Below are positions 7,867 through 16,413 of a stretch of DNA of 64,000 nt, piece after piece. The position numbers were made by a program, and so were the translations under genes. The notes beneath the pieces were generated by a model. That model was not told where the DNA came from and searched no databases. It worked only from the letters and a program-made list of their open reading frames with translations. The number at the start of each line of letters is the position of its first letter. Within the stretch, counting starts at the first letter, position 1. Source of the DNA: Segniliparus sp051660745. Its GTDB lineage: Bacteria > Actinomycetota > Actinomycetes > Mycobacteriales > Mycobacteriaceae. The stretch is taken from the NCBI RefSeq assembly GCF_051660745.1, contig NZ_JBOFQF010000037.1, forward strand, positions 1 through 64,000, written 5' to 3'.

Positions 7867-8490
7867 ATGATTATCGACGCACTCTTCAAGACGGGTTTGC
7901 GGGTGGCGCACCGAGGGGCCCGCATCGGCGTCGAGGCGGCGCAAGCAGGCCTCGACCTCGCCAAAGCGGTCATCGACATGCTCGACCCCGATCCTGGGGC
8001 AGGGGGCGGGCGCGACGCGCGCGTCGGCAAGGTCGTCGAGTCGGTGGAGGCCTTGGCCGGAATCATCGGCGCGGACCGGCCCCTCGGCCAGGCGCTCCTC
8101 CCCGGCGGCATTGTGGACCGGCTTTTCTCCCCCGGCAGCACGCTCGACCAGTTCGCCACCCAAGACGGCCTCAAGCGGGCGATCAGGGAGGCGATCGACA
8201 TCGACCAGCTGGAGCACACCATTTTGGAGCTGCGCCAGGTCGCCGAGCACATCAACGCGGCGGCGACGCCGCTCGGCAGGGTCGCGGCGCGGGTGCCGAA
8301 GTTCCTCCGCAAGCCGTTGCCGCACGAGCTGGAGCCGCGAGAGCAGGCCGGATCGCGCGCGCCTGCCGTGGAGGAGGCTGTCTCGCCGATCGCGCAGCTG
8401 CGCGACGACGGGCACGCCCTCGTCAACCCGAGGCTGCCGCTGAACGGCAACCGCACGAACGGCAACGGACTGCTCAACGGCTCGCGCTAA
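7867..8490 (+). CDS. Unidentified 207-residue amphipathic protein with Asn-Gly-rich tail
   Basis: I do not recognise a family. The protein opens with a short hydrophobic segment and an amphipathic stretch (ALFKTGLRVAHRGARIGVEA, then a second amphipathic helix). The middle is helical with regular heptad-like leucines and hints at coiled coil. It ends in a low-complexity tail PLNGNRTNGNGLLNGSR. There is no signal peptide or clear membrane helix, so it may be cytoplasmic or peripheral. Start ATG 7867 is chosen because a TACACT box lies 6 nt upstream. Its TAA stop overlaps by 4 bp the TAG stop of the opposing arabinosyltransferase gene. Confidence 0.7.
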   Translation: MIIDALFKTGLRVAHRGARIGVEAAQAGLDLAKAVIDMLDPDPGAGGGRDARVGKVVESVEALAGIIGADRPLGQALLPGGIVDRLFSPGSTLDQFATQDGLKRAIREAIDIDQLEHTILELRQVAEHINAAATPLGRVAARVPKFLRKPLPHELEPREQAGSRAPAVEEAVSPIAQLRDDGHALVNPRLPLNGNRTNGNGLLNGSR

Positions 8491-11400
8491 TGCAGCTTTG
8501 AGGGGTCCACTTCCCAGGACGAGCCCGCGACGCCGGAGCCGAGCGGGCCGGGGTTGGCGAGTCCGGAGCGGGTCACGGTCCGGGTTGTGACATCGGGCGG
8601 CCCGCCCTGCGCGCGGGGGACGAGGCGTTGCGCCTTGCCCCAGTCCACGGCGAGCGCGCCGCGCAGGTAGGTGGGCAGCGTGACGGCGTGCGTCATGGAC
8701 TCGACGACGCCGAGCGGCCCGCCGCCGTACGCGTCCATCCACGGGTGGAACGCGGCGTCGGTCACCCGGTCCGGCGAGATCCGGTATTTCGGCAGCTCGA
8801 CGATCCCGTTGCGGTAGCCGAACGGGCGCATGCAGGGGAAGCCGAGCCCGTCCTCCCAGTCGGCGAACACCGGGTCGGTGCGGCCGATGGCCTGCTGCAG
8901 CGTGACGGGCTTCGGCGCGCGCGGCGGGGTGAGGGCGATCCATTGGCTCGGGCCGGGGAGGTCGAGGCGCACCGTGACCCGCACCGCCTTCGCGTTCTTC
9001 GGAATGTCGCCGAGGCGAAGGTCCCGCCAGCCGGGCGCGGGATTGGCCGCGACCATCGGGATGACAGGTCCTCGGGGGTCCCGCTCGTTCGCGGGGGAGA
9101 ACTCAAGCCGAACCGCGCTCGTCGGGAAGTACCCGACTGCCGCAAGGGTCACGAGGGCCGTGTCCTCGGGGAGGCGGTACCAGCCGCTGGTCAGCTCGGC
9201 GAACGGCGGGGCGGGGTTCGCGGGCCCAGCGCCTGTAGTCACAGGGCCGAAGCTTTGCCCGGTCGCGCTGATCACGAGCGGAGTCGCCTTCGGATCGAGG
9301 CCGAAGCCGACGAGGTCGGCGGGATCGGCGGGCGGGACCGGGTGCATCGGGTCCACCGTCGGCCCGACGTCGGGCAGGTTCGCCTGGGCCAAGAGGGTCG
9401 CGGTGCCCTGGTCCTGGGGAGTGGTGATCGCAAAGCCCCGCGCCCCGGCGCCGAGGAGCACGTCCGAGGCGCTCCCCGCGTCCGAGGCTGGCGTGAGGAT
9501 CGACTTCTGCGGATCCGTGTCCACAAGCACAGTGTCCGCGAGTCCGCATTTGTCCCCGCCGGTGACGGCGGAGATGTTGCGGGCCGCCGAGCTGTAGTGC
9601 ACGGTCAGCGCCTGGACGGATGTCGCGCCGAGCTCGACGACGACGGTGAGCACCGCGCCGAGCAAGATGCCGGACGCGACCAGCCGCCGCTCGAGCAGGA
9701 TTCGCTCCAGCCGCCCGCCGTTGCCGAACAGGTGCAAGAAGAATGCCACCGCGAGGGCGAGGCCGCCGAGGTAGTAGAAGACCGTGCCGAGGCTGACTCC
9801 GAAGCGGATCGCCGTCGTCCGGAACGGGGCGCCGTATCCGGCCGGGTACCACCAGTCGTTCGGCGCCGTGTAGGTCAGGCCGATCAGGAAGAGCAGCGCG
9901 GCCGCGAACAGGGCTCGGGTGCGGGCGGTGGAGATGGCGAGGACCGCCCCGACGCCTGTTGCGACGGCGGCGGCTCCGAGCCCGGCGAACGCGCCGAAGT
10001 GGTGCGTCGGCTTCGTCGGGGTGAGCATGAGGCAGAGCAGCCCGACGAATGTGAGGCCGACGAGCCTGCGGGTCGGCGCGATCCGCAGATCGAGGCGCGA
10101 GTGCCGTCCGAGCCGGGCGGTGATCGCCGCGCGCCAGAGGGTCCCGGCGACGACCAAGAGCAGGAGCAGCGTGAGCAGCATCGGGAAGCGGCGGGAGAAC
10201 GCGCCGTCCGGCGAGAAGCCCATGAGACCTTGGTAGCGGGCGATCTCCTCGTACCAGTGCAGGTACGGGCCGACGACGATCTTCGCCGTCGTCGCCGCGC
10301 GGAACGCCCCGTAGGAGATGCGCCAGAACCCGATCAGGCTCACCGCGCAGAACGCGGCGACGATCGGGGCGAGAATCGCGCCCCAGGCGAGAATCGTCCG
10401 GGCCCGGCTCTCGCCGGAGCCGAGCCGAGCCGCTTTCCCTTTGGCGAGGCGCAGCAGCGGCCGCGCGGCGAGGATGCCCGTGAAGTACACCATGGCGCCG
10501 GTCGGGCCGCAGGTCAGCGTCAACGAGGCGAGAATCCCCGCGAAGCCGAGCGGCAGCAGCCTGCGGGCGGTGACGGCGTGCTCGACCAATGCCCAGACGC
10601 CGAGGACGCCGAACGCGATCCACGGTTCGGGGCGGAGGCCGTTGTCGTACGCGAAGACGAAGCAGAGGAACACGAGCGCGGCGGACCAGCCGCCGATGAG
10701 CGCTGCCGGTTTCGAAGAGTTGCGCAAGAGCCTTGGCAGGACGAACCGGGAAAGGACGATCCAAGTGCCGAAGTTCACGAACAACGCAGGAAGGCGCAGC
10801 CACGGGCTGGCGGCTCCGGTCTCCGTCATCAGCCGGATGACCTGGTAGAACCAGCCGACCGGGTCGTCGGGGGCCCCGAAGTACCGGTAGTAGTTGGCGA
10901 TATAGCCGTCGCCCCCGGCTGCCCGGGCCATCGTGGCGAGATAGTTGTCGTCCGGCGTGTTCGCGCCGATGACGTGCCAGATCGCGAGGGCGGCCGCGAC
11001 CACCGCGTCCACCGGGCGAACGGCGAACAGCCGCCGCCAGGGGACTCGCCTCGATTTCGGCCCGCGCCGGTCGATGAGCGCGAGCGCCACGAGCGAGACC
11101 AGCAGCAGGACGACGGTCGCCACGAGCACGCCGAGCTTGAGCGCGGTCGGCGCGGTGAGGAAGCGGGTGTCGACGACCGCGTTCGCGGACAGCCCGGCGA
11201 GCGCCTCGTCGCCGCGCATGCCGGAGAGGTCCGTGTAGAACCCGTCGATCTGCGGACGCAGGTTCGTCCCTCGGCGCACGAGGGCCGCGCCGGGCGCCCC
11301 TTGCGCCTCGACGACGGTCTCGCTCCGGTTGGCGCGCACGACGAGCGCCTGGCAGCCGGGGTCGGCGAATTTCGCGGCAGGGGCCGCGAGCAGCGTCTCG

Positions 11401-11810
11401 CCGCGCACGACGACGCGGAGGCTGCGCGCGCCCTCCGGGCCTGCGACCTGGACGACGAGGCCTCGCGTGGTCGCGAGCGACGAGCTTGTCGGGATGGTCG
11501 AGAAAAGCGTCGAGTCGACGGGCCGCGCGGCGGCTTCGGCCACGATGCGGCAGGGAACGCGCAGGTCGAGCGACTCGGGGAAGTACGAGAGCAACGGCGC
11601 GTTCGTATTGCCGACCACTGTGTTGCCAGCTGATTGGCCGGGCCAGCTCAGAACGGCGGTGCGCTCCTTGACCGGCAAAAACGGCAAGGCAATGGCTCCG
11701 AGCACCGCCAGGACGCCTGCGAGCAGGGCGACGACGAGGGCGGCAGCAGGCCGCTTCTGCTGGTCGAACGACCCGTGCTGGTCGAACAAGGACGGGGACG
11801 ACGTTGACAC
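8487..11810 (-). CDS. Emb-family arabinosyltransferase (EmbA/B/C type)
   Basis: An 1107-residue membrane glycosyltransferase that adds arabinose from decaprenyl-phosphoryl-arabinose to arabinogalactan or lipoarabinomannan of the cell wall. Features: an N-terminal transmembrane helix, an extracytoplasmic domain, the GT-C catalytic motif TPDDNY (around residue 287), more than ten further membrane helices, the proline-type motif TPTKPTHHFG, and a large C-terminal carbohydrate-binding region with DWEDGLGFPCMRPFGYRNG. Only one emb gene is in the window and the sequence does not tell EmbA, EmbB or EmbC apart. GTG start at 11810 with a TACGAT box 8 nt upstream. This is the ethambutol target family in mycobacteria. 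It ends in a 4-bp overlap with the convergent unknown gene. Confidence 0.93.
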   Translation of the reverse strand: MSTSSPSLFDQHGSFDQQKRPAAALVVALLAGVLAVLGAIALPFLPVKERTAVLSWPGQSAGNTVVGNTNAPLLSYFPESLDLRVPCRIVAEAAARPVDSTLFSTIPTSSSLATTRGLVVQVAGPEGARSLRVVVRGETLLAAPAAKFADPGCQALVVRANRSETVVEAQGAPGAALVRRGTNLRPQIDGFYTDLSGMRGDEALAGLSANAVVDTRFLTAPTALKLGVLVATVVLLLVSLVALALIDRRGPKSRRVPWRRLFAVRPVDAVVAAALAIWHVIGANTPDDNYLATMARAAGGDGYIANYYRYFGAPDDPVGWFYQVIRLMTETGAASPWLRLPALFVNFGTWIVLSRFVLPRLLRNSSKPAALIGGWSAALVFLCFVFAYDNGLRPEPWIAFGVLGVWALVEHAVTARRLLPLGFAGILASLTLTCGPTGAMVYFTGILAARPLLRLAKGKAARLGSGESRARTILAWGAILAPIVAAFCAVSLIGFWRISYGAFRAATTAKIVVGPYLHWYEEIARYQGLMGFSPDGAFSRRFPMLLTLLLLLVVAGTLWRAAITARLGRHSRLDLRIAPTRRLVGLTFVGLLCLMLTPTKPTHHFGAFAGLGAAAVATGVGAVLAISTARTRALFAAALLFLIGLTYTAPNDWWYPAGYGAPFRTTAIRFGVSLGTVFYYLGGLALAVAFFLHLFGNGGRLERILLERRLVASGILLGAVLTVVVELGATSVQALTVHYSSAARNISAVTGGDKCGLADTVLVDTDPQKSILTPASDAGSASDVLLGAGARGFAITTPQDQGTATLLAQANLPDVGPTVDPMHPVPPADPADLVGFGLDPKATPLVISATGQSFGPVTTGAGPANPAPPFAELTSGWYRLPEDTALVTLAAVGYFPTSAVRLEFSPANERDPRGPVIPMVAANPAPGWRDLRLGDIPKNAKAVRVTVRLDLPGPSQWIALTPPRAPKPVTLQQAIGRTDPVFADWEDGLGFPCMRPFGYRNGIVELPKYRISPDRVTDAAFHPWMDAYGGGPLGVVESMTHAVTLPTYLRGALAVDWGKAQRLVPRAQGGPPDVTTRTVTRSGLANPGPLGSGVAGSSWEVDPSKLH

Positions 11811-11818
11811 GGTGATTG

Positions 11819-11824
11819 ATCGTA
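11819..11824 (-). promoter_or_regulatory. -10 box, predicted leaderless promoter (arabinosyltransferase)
   Basis: TACGAT on the minus strand, 8 nt before GTG 11810; no ribosome binding site. Confidence 0.4.
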
Positions 11825-11872
11825 CGTTGGAATCCCTTCGCGCCCAACGCGCCGCGCTTTTGGAAATTTCGT

Positions 11873-11878
11873 TAGGCT
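11873..11878 (+). promoter_or_regulatory. -10 box, predicted leaderless promoter (first aldo/keto reductase)
   Basis: TAGGCT followed by 6 nt and GTG 11885; no ribosome binding site. Confidence 0.45.
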
Positions 11879-11884
11879 GGTCGA

Positions 11885-12745
11885 GTGAGCGTCCCAGTTA
11901 TCAATCTCAATGACGGCACGACTATCCCGCAGCTCGGTTTCGGCGTGTGGCAGGTCCCCGACGATGTGGCCGAGCCCGCCGTGGCCAAGGCCCTGGAAGT
12001 CGGCTACCGGCATATCGACACCGCGGCGGTGTACAACAACGAGCGCGGTGTGGGCCGGGCGGTCGCGAAGTCGGGCGTGCCGCGCGAGGAGTTGTACGTG
12101 ACCACCAAGCTGTGGAACGTGGACCAGGGCTACGACAGCGCCCTCAAGGCGCTGGACGCGAGCCTGGAGCGCCTCGGCCTCGACTATGTGGACCTGTACC
12201 TGATCCACTGGCCGACTGCGGCGCACGGCAAGTTCGTGGACGCCTTCAAGGCGTTCCAGCAGGCCAAAGCGGACGGCAAGATCCGCTCCATCGGCGTGTC
12301 GAACTTCCACGAGCCGCATCTGCGCCAGCTCGTCGAAGCCGTTGGCGAGACCCCGAGCGTCAACCAGATCGAGCTGCATCCGCACTTCGCGCAGACTCCG
12401 TTGCGCGAGCTCCATCGAGAGCTTGGGATCGCCACCGAGGCGTACTCGCCGCTCGGCGTCGGCAAGAGCCTGTCCGAGCCCGCGATCGAGAAGATCGCCG
12501 CCGAGGCGGGGGTGACGCCCGCGCAGGCGATCATCCGTTGGCATATCCAGGTCGGCAACATCGTGATCCCGAAGTCGCAGACCCCGGAGCGCATCGCGTC
12601 GAACTTCGACGTCTTCGGCTTCGAGCTCACTCCCGCGCAGGTCGACGAGATCACGAACTTGCCGGAGCAGCCGCGCCTCAACGCGGACCCGGACGAGCTT
12701 CAGCTCAATGACCGCTGGCCGTACGGAGACCCGAACAGCCAGTAA
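11885..12745 (+). CDS. Aldo/keto reductase, first of a tandem pair
   Basis: A 286-residue NADPH-dependent carbonyl reductase of the 2,5-diketogluconate-reductase-like group. The catalytic tetrad is complete: D45, Y50, K75 and H108. Other family motifs are GFGVWQVPDD, LDYVDLYLIHWP, SIGVSNF and a cofactor-binding IPKSQTPERIASN. It starts at GTG 11885 with no Shine-Dalgarno. The next gene is a close paralogue 77 bp downstream; long stretches differ by few bases, so the pair is a recent duplication or undergoes gene conversion. The substrate is unknown; methylglyoxal and similar small carbonyls are usual for mycobacterial relatives. Confidence 0.9.
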   Translation: MSVPVINLNDGTTIPQLGFGVWQVPDDVAEPAVAKALEVGYRHIDTAAVYNNERGVGRAVAKSGVPREELYVTTKLWNVDQGYDSALKALDASLERLGLDYVDLYLIHWPTAAHGKFVDAFKAFQQAKADGKIRSIGVSNFHEPHLRQLVEAVGETPSVNQIELHPHFAQTPLRELHRELGIATEAYSPLGVGKSLSEPAIEKIAAEAGVTPAQAIIRWHIQVGNIVIPKSQTPERIASNFDVFGFELTPAQVDEITNLPEQPRLNADPDELQLNDRWPYGDPNSQ

Positions 12746-12822
12746 CGACCGGTCAGACCCAGCGCGGCTCCATCGCGCGCGTCCTCCCTCATCCATCAAC
12801 GAGTTTTGTGAGGTTCTTCCCT

Positions 12823-13668
12823 ATGAGTGTTCCGACTATCGCCCTCAACGACGGCAAAACTATTCCTCAGCTCGGCTTCGGCGTGTGGCAGGTCCCCGAC
12901 GACGTGGCCGAGCCCGCCGTGGCCAAGGCCCTGGAAGTCGGCTACCGGCACATCGACACCGCCGCGGTCTACCTCAACGAGCGCGGCGTCGGCCGGGCGA
13001 TCGAGAAATCCGGCGTGCCGCGCGAAGAGCTGTACGTCACGACGAAGCTGTGGAACGCGGACCAGGGCTACGACAGCACCCTCAAGGCGCTGGACGCGAG
13101 CCTGGAGCGCCTCGGCCTCGACTACGTCGACCTGTACCTGATCCACTGGCCGCTGGCGAAGAAGGGGTTGTTCGTCGACACCTTCAAGGCGTTCCAGCAG
13201 GCCAAGGCGGACGGCAAGGTCCGCTCCATCGGCGTCTCGAACTTCCAGGAGCCGCAGCTGCGCCAGGTCGTCGAGGCGACTGGCGAGGTCCCGGTCCTCA
13301 ACCAGGTGGAGCTGCACCCGCATTACGTCCAGGCCGCGCTGCGCGAGGTCCACAAGGATCTCGGCGTCGCGACCGAGGCGTGGAGCCCGCTGGGCAAGAT
13401 CCGGGTCGGCGAGGAGCTCGACCCCGCGATCAAGCAGATCGCGGAGTCCGTCGGCAAGTCCCCGGTCCAGGTGGTCCTGCGCTGGCACATCCAGCTCGGC
13501 AACATCGTCATCCCGAAGTCGCAGACCCCCGAGCGCATCGCGGCGAACTTCGACGTCTTCGACTTCGAGCTCGCCCCGGAGCAGGTGGCGCAGATCAGCG
13601 GCCTGCCCGAAGAGCCGAAGCTCGGCCCCGAGCCTGATGTCTTCGACTACGACGGCTGGCCCTCCTGA
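12823..13668 (+). CDS. Aldo/keto reductase, second of a tandem pair
   Basis: A 281-residue paralogue of the preceding gene with the same tetrad at the same positions (D45, Y50, K75, H108) and the same IPKSQTPERIA cofactor motif. ATG 12823 is chosen: GAGG lies 9 nt upstream, and the alternative GTG at 12808 adds only MRFFP. Differences cluster in the substrate loops (around residues 110-120 and 195-215) and in the C-terminal tail, which suggests a changed substrate range. It is likely cotranscribed with the first copy. It is followed by a dispersed repeat element and then a strong terminator at 13817-13850. Confidence 0.9.
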   Translation: MSVPTIALNDGKTIPQLGFGVWQVPDDVAEPAVAKALEVGYRHIDTAAVYLNERGVGRAIEKSGVPREELYVTTKLWNADQGYDSTLKALDASLERLGLDYVDLYLIHWPLAKKGLFVDTFKAFQQAKADGKVRSIGVSNFQEPQLRQVVEATGEVPVLNQVELHPHYVQAALREVHKDLGVATEAWSPLGKIRVGEELDPAIKQIAESVGKSPVQVVLRWHIQLGNIVIPKSQTPERIAANFDVFDFELAPEQVAQISGLPEEPKLGPEPDVFDYDGWPS

Positions 13669-13671
13669 CGG

Positions 13672-13800
13672 TTCGGCTGGCGACCTGCTGCGTTATCGGC
13701 TCCTCGCGTACCGGGCTCGTTCCTCGCTGTTTCCGTACTCCCCCGCGAGCGGGAGGCGCCCCCAGTCGTCGCCTGCTGCCTTGCATCTCATCCAGCTGAA
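13672..13800 (+). repeat. Dispersed terminator-nested element, copy B
   Basis: Outer arms TTCGGCTGG (13672-13680) and CCAGCTGAA (13792-13800) pair over 9 bp with one G-U. The inner core GTTATCGGCTCCTCGCGTAC, then GCTCGTTCCTCGCTGTTTCC, is nearly identical to copy F at 60834. An extra segment of about 25 bp with its own small hairpin follows TTTCCGTAC. The 3' core is CTTGCATCTCATCCA. Confidence 0.8.
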
Positions 13801-13816
13801 GCCGACAGGAAGCCGC

Positions 13817-13850
13817 GCGGCCCGGCAGGGACAACCCCCTGCCGGGCCGC
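13817..13850 (+). terminator. Strong intrinsic terminator of the aldo/keto reductase pair
   Basis: A perfect 14-bp stem (13817-13830 with 13837-13850, core CGGCCCGGCAGGG) with a 6-nt loop, followed by GCTTTTC a few bases later. It lies between repeat copy B and ppiA. Confidence 0.8.
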
Positions 13851-13871
13851 TCCGCTTTTCGGCATGATTGG

Positions 13872-14405
13872 ATGGCACGTATGAGCATTGCAACCCAGAT
13901 CGCGACCCTGCACACCAACCGTGGCGACATCAAAGTCGAGCTCTTCGGCAACCACGCCCCGAAGACGGTGGCGAACTTCGTCGGTCTGGCCACCGGCGAG
14001 GCGGAGTACACCACCGAGAACGCGTCCGGCGAGACCGAAGGCCCCTTCTACGACGGCTCGGTCTTCCACCGCGTGATCGACGGCTTCATGATCCAGGGCG
14101 GCGACCCGACCGGCACTGGCCGTGGCGGCCCCGGCTACCGCTTCGAGGACGAGTTCCACACGGACCTCAAGTTCGACAAGCCGTACCTGTTGGCCATGGC
14201 GAACGCGGGCCCCGGCACGAACGGCTCCCAGTTCTTCATCACCGTCGGCGCGACCCCGCACCTCAACCGGCGGCACACCATCTTCGGCGAGGTGGTCGAC
14301 GAGGAGTCCAAGAAGGTCGTCGACGCCATCGCCACCACGGAGACGGACCGCGGCGACCGCCCGGTCGAGCCGGTCTTCATCGAGCGGGTGTCCATCTCGG
14401 AGTGA
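13872..14405 (+). CDS. ppiA: Cyclophilin-type peptidyl-prolyl cis-trans isomerase PpiA
   Basis: A 177-residue cytoplasmic cyclophilin catalysing proline isomerisation. Characteristic segments are HTNRGDIKVELFGNHAPKTV, FYDGSVFHRVIDGFMIQGGD, a PTGTGRGGPGY loop and MANAGPGTNGSQFFIT, with the catalytic Arg in FHRV. It closely follows the pattern of Mycobacterium tuberculosis PpiA. There is no signal peptide. ATG 13872 is used; an in-frame ATG at 13881 is possible. The stop codon is part of a 15-bp palindrome that also contains the stop of the convergent VWA gene. Confidence 0.93.
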   Translation: MARMSIATQIATLHTNRGDIKVELFGNHAPKTVANFVGLATGEAEYTTENASGETEGPFYDGSVFHRVIDGFMIQGGDPTGTGRGGPGYRFEDEFHTDLKFDKPYLLAMANAGPGTNGSQFFITVGATPHLNRRHTIFGEVVDEESKKVVDAIATTETDRGDRPVEPVFIERVSISE

Positions 14406-14417
14406 GCGCCGCGCTCA
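14403..14417. terminator. Palindrome carrying both stop codons of convergent genes
   Basis: TGAGCGC, C, GCGCTCA. The left TGA ends ppiA and the right arm, read on the minus strand, is the TGA of the VWA gene. It is GC-rich and could fold as a short hairpin on either RNA, but there is no T run. Confidence 0.35.
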
Positions 14418-16388
14418 GCGTTTGCGCTTCGCCCGGAGGTAGTCGCTGACGACAGCGGCGCCCAGCCCGTCCGTGTCGGTCGCGACGACCCGTCCGCCGA
14501 CACGGCGGGCCACCTGGTCCAGGAAGTGGGCGAGTCCGGGGTCGTCGCCAAGCCGGACGATGGTGCTCTGCGCCCCTGTCTTCGCGACCTGGTCGAACGC
14601 GGCCAGGGTCAGACGGAGCGTCTCGCGGCTCGTGGGGTAGTGGAAGACGGACTCGCCGTCGGACTCGTCGAGGTGCGCGGTCGGCTCGCCGTCGGTCACG
14701 ATGAGCACCACGGGCTGCGCGTTCGGGTGTCTGCGCAGGTGTTTGAGCGCGAGCAGCAGCGCGTGGTGCAGGTTCGTGCCCTGCTGGTAGACGCCGTCGA
14801 GCGCGGTGAGCTCGGCGGCGGTGAGCACTTGCGCGCTGCGGCCGAAACCGACGATCTGCAGCGCGTCGGAGCGAAAACGCGTCGACACCAGGTGGTTCAG
14901 GGCCAACGCGGTGCGTTTCATCGGCAGCCACCGGTCCTCGACCACCATCGAGAACGACGTGTCGACCAACAGGGCCACGGCGGCTTGCTGCCGGGCCTCT
15001 GTCTCCTGCACCTCCACATCGTCCACATGCAGCCGGACCCTGCCGCCCAGACGGCGATCTCCGGCGTTGGCTTCCCCCACGGTCCGTAAGACGGCGTTCG
15101 TGACGGTCTTCGGGATGTCCCACGGCTCGAGGTCGCCGAACTCCCAGGGCCGGGACTGGCCGGTGGGCTCTCCGGCCGCTCCGGCTCTGCGGGTTTCCCT
15201 GGCGCCCTGGCTCGCGCCGAGCTCGCCGATCACGTCGCGGAACGCCGCCTGGCCGAGCTGGCGCATCGCCTTGGGGGAGAGCCGCCACTGCCCGTCCGGG
15301 CTGCGGTCCAAGAATCCCTGGTCGAGCAGCTCCTGTTCCAGCTCGGACAACGCGCGAAGGTCCGCCGCGGCCTCGTCGCCGAGCTGGCGCGCGAGCGCGT
15401 CCGGGTCGATGTCGTCCACCCTGGCGCCCTCGTAGCCCTGGGACAGCGCGTTGGCGAGCTGCTCGAGCTCTGCGATGTCGGCCATGGCCCGCGCGCCTTC
15501 GCCGAGCCCGAACGGGGCTTCGCCGTCGAACTGCTCGCTGCCGTGCCAGTCCTCGCCGGGGCGGGCGTTTTCGAGATGGCTGCCGAGCTGGGAGAGCGCG
15601 TCGTCGAGCTCTGGCGTGCCGAAGGCCTGCCGGGCCAGCGCGTCGAGCTCGGCCCGCTGCTCCGGCGAGAGGCTGTTGCGGAAACGGCGGGCGGCGGCCG
15701 CGCGTTTGGCCATGAGGTCGATGAGCTCCTCGACGTTCTGCGGGCTCTCCGGGAACAGCGCGCCGTGCTCCGCCATGAACGCCGCGAACTCGTCGGCGAC
15801 GTCCTGGCCCCGCCCGTGTTTGTCGAGCAGCGCGTTGAGGTCGGCGAGCATGCGCCGCACGTGGTCGCGGACGGCGGGGTCGTCGGCGTTCTGCAGCTGC
15901 TCTTTCATGCCGTCGAAGTATTGGTCGAGCATCTCTTGGCCGAGCAGCTGGCCGATCTTCTGATAGGCCTCCTGCGCTTTCTGGCTGCGCCAGCGGTAGT
16001 TCTTCAGCTGCGCGGCGGCCTTGGCGGGGGAGCCGTCGAGCGCCATGAGCTCCATCTCCTGGAAACGGGCCTCGTCGTCGAGCGCCCGCGCGAGCTCTTT
16101 GCGCTCTTCGAGGACGGCCTCGTCCAGGAGGTCTTTGACCGCCTTGAGCGTGCCACCGAGGTTGTTCTCGGCGAGGATCTCGCGACGGCGGCGGTTCGCC
16201 TGGGCCGCGAGGTCGTCGAGCCCCTTGCGGCCGCGCAGCCCCCTTCGCATGAGCTCGGAGAGCGCGCGGCGCGGCGAGGAGCCCGCCATGACTTGCTCGC
16301 CGACCTCTGCCAAAGCCTCGCGCAGATCCACCGGCGGGGCGAGCGGGTCGGGCCCTCCGGTGTACCGGCCATATCTCGAATTGCTCAT
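14415..16388 (-). CDS. VWA-domain protein partner of a MoxR-type ATPase
   Basis: A 657-residue protein. The first about 400 residues are charged and mostly helical (repeated Ala/Glu/Leu, several Gln-rich helices). The C-terminal third is a von Willebrand A domain with the metal-site motif LLVDTSFSMV, a downstream TNLHHALLLALKHLRRH and LIVTDGEPTAHLDE. It lies 25 bp behind the AAA+ gene at 16414, the classical MoxR-VWA arrangement, in which the pair acts as a metal-insertion or protein-remodelling chaperone. The layout matches the Mycobacterium tuberculosis Rv0958/Rv0959 pair. The client protein is unknown. Confidence 0.88.
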   Translation of the reverse strand: MSNSRYGRYTGGPDPLAPPVDLREALAEVGEQVMAGSSPRRALSELMRRGLRGRKGLDDLAAQANRRRREILAENNLGGTLKAVKDLLDEAVLEERKELARALDDEARFQEMELMALDGSPAKAAAQLKNYRWRSQKAQEAYQKIGQLLGQEMLDQYFDGMKEQLQNADDPAVRDHVRRMLADLNALLDKHGRGQDVADEFAAFMAEHGALFPESPQNVEELIDLMAKRAAAARRFRNSLSPEQRAELDALARQAFGTPELDDALSQLGSHLENARPGEDWHGSEQFDGEAPFGLGEGARAMADIAELEQLANALSQGYEGARVDDIDPDALARQLGDEAAADLRALSELEQELLDQGFLDRSPDGQWRLSPKAMRQLGQAAFRDVIGELGASQGARETRRAGAAGEPTGQSRPWEFGDLEPWDIPKTVTNAVLRTVGEANAGDRRLGGRVRLHVDDVEVQETEARQQAAVALLVDTSFSMVVEDRWLPMKRTALALNHLVSTRFRSDALQIVGFGRSAQVLTAAELTALDGVYQQGTNLHHALLLALKHLRRHPNAQPVVLIVTDGEPTAHLDESDGESVFHYPTSRETLRLTLAAFDQVAKTGAQSTIVRLGDDPGLAHFLDQVARRVGGRVVATDTDGLGAAVVSDYLRAKRKR

Positions 16389-16413
16389 GACAGCCTTGCG
16401 TCGCTCATCGTGC

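Noticed and set aside
8628..11633. A 1001-codon open frame opposite the arabinosyltransferase
   Set aside because: Highly charged nonsense composition; the minus strand gene has all Emb motifs.
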